52,479 bases of DNA from Actinomycetota bacterium (GTDB taxonomy: Bacteria; Actinomycetota; Acidimicrobiia; Spongiisociales; UBA5794), in contig JASJXX010000007.1 of NCBI GenBank assembly GCA_030123765.1, forward strand, positions 1 to 52,479. The letters are read 5' to 3'. The notes under the pieces were generated by a model that saw nothing but the letters and a program-made list of their open reading frames with translations, did not search any database and was not told where the DNA came from. This document shows, one piece after another, positions 16,969-22,975 of this stretch (the stretch's first letter is position 1; each line of letters opens with the position of its first letter). A program made the translations under genes and the position numbers.

Positions 16969-18131
16969 CGACCCTCGAGCCAGGTCCACGCATAGCTGTC
17001 GTCCTCGGAGTCGCGCGCTCCGGGTCCGAGGTCAAGAGGCCGGAACGTGTCGATCATGACGGCGAGTTCCTCGGTCCCCTCTCTCCCGATAGATGCCTCG
17101 ACAGATCCGGGCTGTGGCCCGTGCGTGTGGCCCGCGGGATGGAGCGAGATTGAGCCCTTCTCGATACCCGATCCCTTGCGGGACGTGAAGTTGCCATCGA
17201 CGTAGAAGATCACCTCGTCACTGTCGACGTTGGCATGGTTGTAAGGAGCGGGGATCGCGTCGGGGTGATAGTCGAAGAGTCTTGGCACGAATGAGCAGAT
17301 CACCACTCCGGGCGCCTCGAAGGTCTGGTGGACGGTGGGGGGTTGATGGATTCGACCGGTGATCGGCTCGAAGTCGTGGATCGAGAATTTGTACGGGTAG
17401 AGGTAGCCATCCCATCCAACGACGTCGAACGGGTGGTGCTCATAGATGAACTTCGTGACGCCACCTCGGTGTTTCACGAACACTTCAACGTCGGATCCCT
17501 CGTGCAGCAGCGGAGCGGCGGGGCCATGCAAGTCACGCTCGCAGTACGGGGCATGCTCGAGGAGCTGGCCGTTTCGCGACAAGTACCGCCTCGGTGGCCC
17601 GAGGTGGCCCCGGGTCTCGAGGATCAGCGCCCGGACCGGCTCGGATGACTTGTCGATTATGTAACGGTGGATCACGGACGCGGGGATGATGAGATAGTCT
17701 CCCGGCTCGAACCTGATCGCGCCGAACACGGTCTCAAGTGTCCCTGAGCCCTGTTCGACGTAGACCATCTCATCACCGGTGGCGTTCTTGTAGAGATCGG
17801 AGTCGTCCCCCCCGACGTAGTACGAGATAGCGCAGTCGGCATTCGCCATCAACAGGGCCCGTGCACGGACGGGGTCACCCCCCGTTTTGAGCTGGTGCGT
17901 CTTGAAGTGGCGTGGTCGCAGCGGATGGTTCGCGGCGCATTCCTGGTCCTCTGCTTCGACCGGCTCGATCGCCTTGAGAGCGGTCGGGGGGTAGGTGTGG
18001 TACATCAGTGAGGAGTCGAAGGAGAACCCCTCTTCGCCCATCAGCTCTTCGGTGAAGAGGGATCCGTCCGGTTGACGGAACTGAGTGTGGCGCTTTCGCG
18101 GGATGTCACCGACGGACCGGTAGTACGGCAT
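16965..18131 (-). CDS. hmgA: Homogentisate 1,2-dioxygenase
   Basis: A 388-residue cupin dioxygenase that opens the homogentisate ring to maleylacetoacetate using Fe(II). Family features: MPYYRSVGDIPRKRHTQFR at the start, DEMVYVEQGSGTLET and FEPGDYLIIPASVIHR in the N-terminal cupin half, and FDYHPDAIPAPYNHANVDSDE with ISLHPAGHTHGPQPG in the C-terminal half, which hold the likely iron-binding His and Glu. AAGGAG sits just upstream of the ATG at 18131; the longer track ORF begins without support. It is the first gene of a three-gene minus-strand unit and is divergent from hppD. Confidence 0.92.
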   Translation of the reverse strand: MPYYRSVGDIPRKRHTQFRQPDGSLFTEELMGEEGFSFDSSLMYHTYPPTALKAIEPVEAEDQECAANHPLRPRHFKTHQLKTGGDPVRARALLMANADCAISYYVGGDDSDLYKNATGDEMVYVEQGSGTLETVFGAIRFEPGDYLIIPASVIHRYIIDKSSEPVRALILETRGHLGPPRRYLSRNGQLLEHAPYCERDLHGPAAPLLHEGSDVEVFVKHRGGVTKFIYEHHPFDVVGWDGYLYPYKFSIHDFEPITGRIHQPPTVHQTFEAPGVVICSFVPRLFDYHPDAIPAPYNHANVDSDEVIFYVDGNFTSRKGSGIEKGSISLHPAGHTHGPQPGSVEASIGREGTEELAVMIDTFRPLDLGPGARDSEDDSYAWTWLEGR

Positions 18132-18215
18132 GATACTCCTTGGAGTGCTCGGTGCCATGGTACGCGAGTACGCGTGGTGCGTCTTGCGCGATTTCGGTCG
18201 CACAATCTGACGCCG

Positions 18216-18232
18216 GTTCCTAGGGTTGGAAC
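18216..18232. promoter_or_regulatory. Inverted repeat GTTCC-N7-GGAAC between hmgA and hppD
   Basis: A short inverted repeat in the 121-bp divergent region, ending about 20 bp before the hppD start. It is placed where an operator for the tyrosine genes might lie. No regulator gene is adjacent and I do not recognise the site. Confidence 0.3.
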
Positions 18233-18252
18233 AGGATTTTCAGAGGAGGCAC

Positions 18253-19368
18253 ATGGATACCGATCTCACCCTTCGCGCGCAGGCGTTCGCAGCGAAGGAT
18301 CCGTTCCCGATGAAAGGTTTCGGCCCCGTCGAGTGGTGGGTCGGTAACGCGTTCCTGACAGCTCAGGCATTCCGCGCGCTACTCGGCTTTCAGATCGTCG
18401 GTTACGCAGGCCCGGAGACGGGTCTGCGCGACCGATCCTCCTACCTGTTGCGAGCGGATCGGATCCAGTTCATCGTCAGCGGCGCCCAGGAGTCCGACCA
18501 TGAGATCGCCGATCACGTCAAGGTGCACGGCCCTGGTGTCAGAGATGTGGGGTTTCTCGTCCCCGATGCGGTCGCAGCGTTCGAGATGGCGGTCGATCGT
18601 GGCGCTGAGCCTCACAGAGAGGCTGTTGTGGTCGAGAACGACCGCGGCCGGATGGTGCAAGCGACCATCAAGGCGTACGGCGACACGGTGCACTCGCTGA
18701 TCGAACTCGAAGGTGAAGATCCGCGGTTCGAGCCGCGGGAGGACACCGTCGCCCGGTCGACCGGCCTGTACGCGATCGACCACGTCGTAGCGAATGTTGA
18801 ACTGGGCAAGATGGACGAGTGGGTCGAGTTCTACGACCGGGTCTTCGCCTTCACCCTGCTCAAGCACTTCGATGACGATGCGATCTCAACCGAGTACACG
18901 GCGCTGATGTCGAAGGTGGTGACAGGGGGGGATGGGGTCATCAAGCTTCCGATCAATGAGCCCGCTCACGGTAAGAAGAAGAGCCAGATACAGGAGTATC
19001 TCGATTTCTACGTGACTCCCGGCGTCCAGCACCTTGCGCTGTCGACCGAGGATCTCGTGACGTCCATTGCAGACATCCACAGCCGGGGGATCGAGACCAT
19101 CTACGTGCCTCACGAGTATTACCCGGCGGCCCGGAAGCGTCTCTCCAACATCGATATCGACTGGGAGATCATCGAGAGGCACAGCATCCTCGTCGACCAG
19201 GACGACGACGGGTATCTGCTGCAGACATTCACCAAGATGATGCAGGATCGCCCGACCGTGTTCTTCGAGTTCATCGAGCGGCGTGGCGCAACCGGATTCG
19301 GGCTAGGGAACTTCAAAGCCCTCTTCGAGTCGATAGAACGCGAACAAGCCAAACGCGGCAACCTCTAA
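18253..19368 (+). CDS. hppD: 4-Hydroxyphenylpyruvate dioxygenase
   Basis: A 371-residue non-haem Fe(II) enzyme converting 4-hydroxyphenylpyruvate to homogentisate, the substrate of hmgA opposite. It has two VOC halves. The C-terminal half has YAIDHVVANVELGKMDEWV with the first iron His, GVQHLALSTEDL with the second, and TVFFEFIERRGATGFGLGNFKALFESIE, the family C-terminal signature with the Glu ligand. I chose the ATG at 18253 preceded by AGAGGAGG. The stop is followed at once by the C tract and the strong inverted repeat. Confidence 0.95.
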   Translation: MDTDLTLRAQAFAAKDPFPMKGFGPVEWWVGNAFLTAQAFRALLGFQIVGYAGPETGLRDRSSYLLRADRIQFIVSGAQESDHEIADHVKVHGPGVRDVGFLVPDAVAAFEMAVDRGAEPHREAVVVENDRGRMVQATIKAYGDTVHSLIELEGEDPRFEPREDTVARSTGLYAIDHVVANVELGKMDEWVEFYDRVFAFTLLKHFDDDAISTEYTALMSKVVTGGDGVIKLPINEPAHGKKKSQIQEYLDFYVTPGVQHLALSTEDLVTSIADIHSRGIETIYVPHEYYPAARKRLSNIDIDWEIIERHSILVDQDDDGYLLQTFTKMMQDRPTVFFEFIERRGATGFGLGNFKALFESIEREQAKRGNL

Positions 19369-19391
19369 CCCACCCCCCACCCCCCACCCCC
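19369..19391 (-). other. G-quadruplex motif (C3AC6AC6AC5 on the plus strand)
   Basis: Directly after the hppD stop the plus strand reads CCC-A-CCCCCC-A-CCCCCC-A-CCCCC. The minus strand therefore has four G runs of at least three with single-base loops, the most stable class of predicted G-quadruplex, and the plus strand could form an i-motif. Confidence 0.6.
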
Positions 19392-19394
19392 GGC

Positions 19395-19442
19395 CTTTCT
19401 GCGTCTCTCGCGACGGCATACCGTCGCGAGAGACGCAGAAAG
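19395..19442. terminator. Perfect 22-bp inverted repeat with a 4-nt loop
   Basis: Arms 19395-19416 and 19421-19442 are exact reverse complements (arm begins CTTTCTGCGTCTCTCGCGAC), separated by CATA. It lies between hppD and the AbiEi-type gene and would make a very strong hairpin in RNA. There is no classic U tract. A degenerate copy of the right part occurs at 20403-20437, so it is also a dispersed palindromic repeat. Confidence 0.65.
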
Positions 19443-19497
19443 CGTGGGGGCGGAGCGGAGGGGTCGTATCGGGGTGTTCGTTGTGACATTGTGAGAA

Positions 19498-20415
19498 GTG
19501 TCGACATCCGACGAGCGCCTCGCGGCAACAGCCGAGCAGCAATATGGCCTTTTCACCCTGGCGCAGGCGAGAGTCTGTGGAGTCGGCAGTTCGACGGTGC
19601 GAGATCGCGTGGCGCGCGGGCGGTATCGGCGACTGCATCGAGCGGTGTACACCACTGCCGGGAGCGCGCCATCCTGGTATCGCGACGTCCTGGCACTGGT
19701 GCTGTCTGTGCCGAGGCTGTCGGCGGCGTCTCACAAGACCGCAGCGTATCTCTGGGGGATGACGTCGCTGCGACCCGATCCGATCGAGGTGGTCACGGTC
19801 CGGCATCTTCGTGCGAAGCGGTGGTCTCCCATGATTCACGAGTCGGTTGATCTGGCTCCTCGGGACGTGGCGACCGTCGATGGAATCCCGACGACGACTG
19901 CCTGCCGCACCGTCGTGGATCTCGGCGCGACGGCCTCGCCGCGGTTCGTCGAGCGATGTCTCGACTCCGGACTCAGGACCGGATTGTTCGCCGCGCGGGA
20001 TGTGGAAGCACTCATCAGGCGTGTCGCTCGCTCTGGGAGAAACGGGATAGGCACGATCCGTCCGCTCATCGAGGAACGGCTCGAGTGGAACACGGTCACG
20101 GAGAGCGCGCTCGAAGACCTCTTTCGCACGCTCGTCGCAGAGTCCGGGGTGCCGATGCCGACACCACAGTTTGTCCTCATGGATGATGCGGGCGAATTCG
20201 TGTGTCGAGCGGACTTCGCTTATCCGGATCGGCGGGTTCTGATCGAGCTCGACAGCGAGCGATTCCACATGGACGCTCGGACGTTTCAACGGGATCGAGA
20301 CAAGCAGAACCGTGCCCACCGTCTCGGATGGACGGTGTACCGCTTTACCTGGCGCCAGCTTCAGGACGATCCCCGGTCAGTCCTCGAGCTTTTGGCGTCC
20401 ATCGCGACGGAATAG
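19498..20415 (+). CDS. AbiEi-like N-terminal domain with C-terminal DUF559 endonuclease-like domain
   Basis: A 305-residue protein. The N-terminal ~70 residues (QYGLFTLAQARVCGVGSST ... RGRYRRLHRAVY) look like the winged-helix AbiEi antitoxin domain. The C-terminal ~100 residues (CRADFAYPDRRVLIELDSER ... RDKQNRAHRLGWTVYRFTW) look like a DUF559/Vsr-like PD-(D/E)xK nuclease fold with candidate Asp and Glu residues. There is no AbiEii toxin gene beside it, so it is a stand-alone member of this common actinobacterial family. Its last codons and stop lie inside a copy of the palindromic repeat found upstream, which suggests the gene arrived with or between repeat elements. The GTG start at 19498 has only a weak ribosome site. 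Confidence 0.75.
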   Translation: MSTSDERLAATAEQQYGLFTLAQARVCGVGSSTVRDRVARGRYRRLHRAVYTTAGSAPSWYRDVLALVLSVPRLSAASHKTAAYLWGMTSLRPDPIEVVTVRHLRAKRWSPMIHESVDLAPRDVATVDGIPTTTACRTVVDLGATASPRFVERCLDSGLRTGLFAARDVEALIRRVARSGRNGIGTIRPLIEERLEWNTVTESALEDLFRTLVAESGVPMPTPQFVLMDDAGEFVCRADFAYPDRRVLIELDSERFHMDARTFQRDRDKQNRAHRLGWTVYRFTWRQLQDDPRSVLELLASIATE

Positions 20416-20437
20416 CGTCGCTTAAGACGCAGAAAGC
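20403..20437 (+). repeat. Degenerate copy of the upstream palindromic repeat
   Basis: This 35-bp stretch matches 19409-19443 at 30 of 35 positions (CGCGACGG ... GACGCAGAAAGC). It overlaps the last codons and stop of the DUF559 gene and lies just before the convergent PPK2 stop. The left outer arm is missing. Confidence 0.6.
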
Positions 20438-20438
20438 C

Positions 20439-21281
20439 TCAGTACTTTGTTGGGACGAAGGTCTGGTCTGAGATCGGTGGCCTGATGTAGCCCTTGTCAG
20501 CCTGACGGGGCGGGAGCTCCACGGATCCAAGCGTGCGATCCTCGTAAGGGATCATCGAGAGCAGATGGCTGATGCAGTTGAGCCTCGCTCGCCTCTTGTC
20601 CTCTGCGTCGACGACGAACCAGGGTGCCTGTGCGATGTCGGTGTGATCGAACATGGTGTCCTTCGCCTTTGAGAAGTCCACCCACCGGGCGCGAGACTCC
20701 AGGTCCATCGGACTCAGCTTCCATCGTTTCGTCTTGTCATTGATGCGCGCCTCGAAACGGCGCTCCTGTTCTTCGTCGCTGACAGAGAACCAGTACTTGA
20801 TGAGGATGAGGCCGCTGCGCACGAGCATGCGCTCAAACTCGGGGCATGACCGCAGGAACTCCTTGTACTCGTCCTGGGTACAGAACCCCATGACAGGCTC
20901 AACGAGTGCCCTGTTGTACCAGGAGCGGTCGAACAGGACGATCTCGCCTGCGGCGGGGAGCTGCGCGACGTATCTCTGAAACCACCACTGGGTCTTCTCG
21001 CGCTCGGTCGGTATGGCGAGAGCGACGATCCTACAGACACGTGGGTTGAGCCGCTCCGTGATTCGCTTGATGGCACCTCCCTTCCCCGCAGCGTCCCGCC
21101 CTTCGAAGATGACGATGACCCGGAGCCCTTCGCTCCTGATGTAACTCTGAAGCTTCACGAGTTCTGTCTGGAGGCGTTCGAGCTCCTCGTCATAGACTCT
21201 CTTCTTCAGCCGTGGCGTCTTCGCCCTCTCGGACCGCCTGGCTGTGTCGAAGAGTGAAGCTGCGTCCTGCGTCTCGGCCAT
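20439..21281 (-). CDS. ppk2: Polyphosphate kinase 2 (PPK2 class I-like)
   Basis: A 280-residue cytosolic kinase that uses polyphosphate to phosphorylate nucleotides, or the reverse. Hallmarks are FEGRDAAGKGGAIKRI (Walker A) near residue 60, the lid region TEREKTQWWFQRY, and FDRSWYNRALVEPVMGF (Walker B). KDTMFDHTDIAQAPW and DKRRARLNCISHLL are also family-typical. A single PPK2 domain of this size fits the one-domain NDP kinases. The ATG at 21281 has GGGAG almost touching it, so the start is slightly uncertain. The gene is divergent from the SAM hydrolase gene. Confidence 0.92.
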   Translation of the reverse strand: MAETQDAASLFDTARRSERAKTPRLKKRVYDEELERLQTELVKLQSYIRSEGLRVIVIFEGRDAAGKGGAIKRITERLNPRVCRIVALAIPTEREKTQWWFQRYVAQLPAAGEIVLFDRSWYNRALVEPVMGFCTQDEYKEFLRSCPEFERMLVRSGLILIKYWFSVSDEEQERRFEARINDKTKRWKLSPMDLESRARWVDFSKAKDTMFDHTDIAQAPWFVVDAEDKRRARLNCISHLLSMIPYEDRTLGSVELPPRQADKGYIRPPISDQTFVPTKY

Positions 21282-21354
21282 GCTCCCACGATAGGCGGGT
21301 GCGCTGCAAGAAGTGGGGGGAGCGGCCGGTGTTCCCGGAGTACGCTTACCCCTC

Positions 21355-22200
21355 ATGAAAGGCCCAATCTCATTCCTCAGCGATTTCGGTCACGTCGACG
21401 AGTTCGTCGGAGTTGTTCATGGCGTCATTGCACGCATCGCGCCTTCGGCTCGCATCCTTGACATCACCCACGGAATCAGCCACGGCGACATACATGGAGG
21501 AGCGATGGCACTCACCCGGGCCGTGCAGTTCATGCCCGACGGCGTATTCCTCGCCATCGTCGATCCCGGCGTCGGCACCGACCGCAAGGCCATTGCTGCC
21601 CGGACCTCTGTGGGCTACTTCGTGGGCCCGGACAACGGGCTGCTCGCCCCGGCGGTAGCGATGGTTGGCGGCGCAGATCTCGTCGTGTCGCTCGAGGATC
21701 CACAGTTCCAGCTTCCGGCACGAGGCTTGACGTTCGCAGGCAGAGACGTCTTCGGCCCTGCTGCGGCCGTTCTCGCCTCGGGACAGGCGGAGATAGAAGA
21801 CCTCGGGACCGTCCTTCCACCAGGCTCGCTCAGCCCGCTGCTCATACCACTCTGCGAGCCGGCGGGGGATGCCACCGTCCGCGGGGCCGTGCTGTGGATC
21901 GACACCTACGGGAACATACAGCTCAACATCGCCCCTGAGGACCTCGCCGAGCTCGAACTCGACGAGGGCGATGTCGTCGCGGTATCAATCGGGGTGACCG
22001 AGCATCGTGTCGTGTGGGGCTCCACCTACGGAGACGTCGAGGAGGGAGAAGCGGTCCTCCACGTCGACTCCCACGGTCAGATGGCGATTGCCGTGCGCGC
22101 CGGGCGGGCAGCAGACGACTTTCCACTCGGTGTCGGTGACACCGTCGTCCTGGGTCGGCCGAGTGGCGGAGCCCGCATCCCTCTTCAGATCATCCAGTAG
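21355..22200 (+). CDS. S-adenosyl-L-methionine hydrolase (DUF62/SAM hydroxide adenosyltransferase)
   Basis: A 281-residue protein that cleaves SAM to adenosine and methionine in characterised relatives. Family pattern: ISFLSDFGHVDEFVGVVHG at the start, DITHGISHGDIHGGA near residue 40, FLAIVDPGVGTDRKAI near 62, FVGPDNGLL near 87, and WIDTYGNIQLNI near 180, matching the Asp, Arg and His positions of the SAM pocket. The ATG at 21355 is preferred. It lacks the active-site features expected of a fluorinase, although I judged this by eye only. Confidence 0.85.
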   Translation: MKGPISFLSDFGHVDEFVGVVHGVIARIAPSARILDITHGISHGDIHGGAMALTRAVQFMPDGVFLAIVDPGVGTDRKAIAARTSVGYFVGPDNGLLAPAVAMVGGADLVVSLEDPQFQLPARGLTFAGRDVFGPAAAVLASGQAEIEDLGTVLPPGSLSPLLIPLCEPAGDATVRGAVLWIDTYGNIQLNIAPEDLAELELDEGDVVAVSIGVTEHRVVWGSTYGDVEEGEAVLHVDSHGQMAIAVRAGRAADDFPLGVGDTVVLGRPSGGARIPLQIIQ

Positions 22201-22223
22201 AGCCGGGGGATGCCCGGGTCGGG

Positions 22224-22319
22224 TCACGGGTTGAGACCGCCGGAGAGCAGCTTGATGACGAACGCGGTCACGATGACCGCGAGAACGACGGCTACGGCGA
22301 TGGAAGTTACGGGTCGCAT
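22224..22319 (-). CDS. Possible 31-residue single-span membrane peptide
   Basis: A short ORF missing from the track: MRPVTSIAVAVVLAVIVTAF followed by VIKLLSGGLNP. It is one hydrophobic helix with a basic N-terminus and a short tail. There is no Shine-Dalgarno, but TATCTT lies six bases upstream of the ATG, which would suit a leaderless transcript. It occupies the otherwise empty space between the SAM hydrolase and aioB. It could be chance, since hydrophobic short ORFs occur in GC-rich DNA. Confidence 0.35.
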   Translation of the reverse strand: MRPVTSIAVAVVLAVIVTAFVIKLLSGGLNP

Positions 22320-22364
22320 ATCGAGAAGATAACGTGTGCCGGGAACCCTTCGTCACAGGCACTC

Positions 22365-22393
22365 TTGTGTGAACGCACTTTATTGCTTAGACT
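22365..22393 (+). promoter_or_regulatory. Predicted aioBA promoter
   Basis: TTGTGT (22365-22370) and TAGACT (22388-22393) are separated by 17 bp, followed by GGAGAAAATC and the TTG at 22426. Position and spacing fit the aioB Tat-leader reading frame as the true 5' end of the operon. Confidence 0.5.
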
Positions 22394-22425
22394 CTTGCTG
22401 TGCGATTACATGATCGGAGAAAATC

Positions 22426-22527
22426 TTGCAGGCAACACGCAGAGAATTCCTCTACGTAGCAGGAGCCGCCGGAACGGGCACCGCTCTGTTCTTCATCTCT
22501 TCATCCTCCCGAAGTTTGTCGGTCTGA
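22426..22527 (+). pseudogene. Frame-shifted Tat signal peptide of AioB
   Basis: From TTG 22426, with GGAGA seven bases upstream, the frame reads ATRREFLYVAGAAGTGTALF, a textbook twin-arginine signal (RRxFL plus hydrophobic core), then SSSSRSLSV and a stop at 22525. The Rieske domain continues in a different frame, one base later. Restoring the frame by skipping one base anywhere in about 22500-22525 joins the leader to the mature protein. Either this is a real mutation that would stop export, or an assembly or sequencing error. Confidence 0.7.
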
Positions 22528-22570
22528 CGGGCCAGGCGAAGGCGCTGCAATAGTCGGCGTCTTCCCAAGC

Positions 22571-22975
22571 GTGAAGGTCGCTTCCCTCTCTGAACTTCAA
22601 GAGGGTGTCCCCGTTTTCTTTGACTACCCGCAAGTCGGACAGGGGAACATCCTCGTCAAGATGGGTGAGCCGGTCATCGGCGGAGTCGGTCCTGATGAGG
22701 ACATCGTTGCTTTCTCGAGGATCTGCACCCACATGGGATGCCCGATCAGTGAGTACCAGCATGAGTACAAGGCGCTCGGCCCGTGCGTCTGCCACTTCAC
22801 GACGTTCGACCTCATCCATGGAGGAATGGTCGCCATGGGCCAGGCCACCCAGAACCTGCCCCAGGTCATACTCGACATTGACGGCGACGCGGTCATGGCT
22901 GGTGGGCTCCTGCGCCTCGTCTACGGATACGACAACGCCATCGAGGGTGGAGAACTGGTAGGAGGAACGCTGTGA
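22571..22975 (+). CDS. aioB: Arsenite-oxidase-family Rieske subunit (mature part, leader frame-shifted)
   Basis: The intact ORF encodes 134 residues: the Rieske [2Fe-2S] domain of the AioB type. Box I is CTHMGC and box II is CVCH, giving the two Cys and two His ligands plus the two extra cysteines that form the Rieske disulfide, which some AioB proteins lack. VFFDYPQVG and MGQATQNLPQVILDI are strong AioB signatures. The frame is open further upstream (AAIVGVFPSVKVASL) without any start codon or ribosome site, showing that the GTG at 22571 is not the natural start; the Tat leader lies in the adjacent frame at 22426. The stop overlaps the aioA start as GTGA. AioB passes electrons from AioA to cytochrome c. 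Confidence 0.8.
   Translation: MKVASLSELQEGVPVFFDYPQVGQGNILVKMGEPVIGGVGPDEDIVAFSRICTHMGCPISEYQHEYKALGPCVCHFTTFDLIHGGMVAMGQATQNLPQVILDIDGDAVMAGGLLRLVYGYDNAIEGGELVGGTL

Noticed and set aside
19303-20319. Minus-strand ORF (338 aa) opposite the DUF559 gene
   Set aside because: Antisense shadow with Arg/His-rich translation; the plus-strand frame has recognisable AbiEi and DUF559 features.
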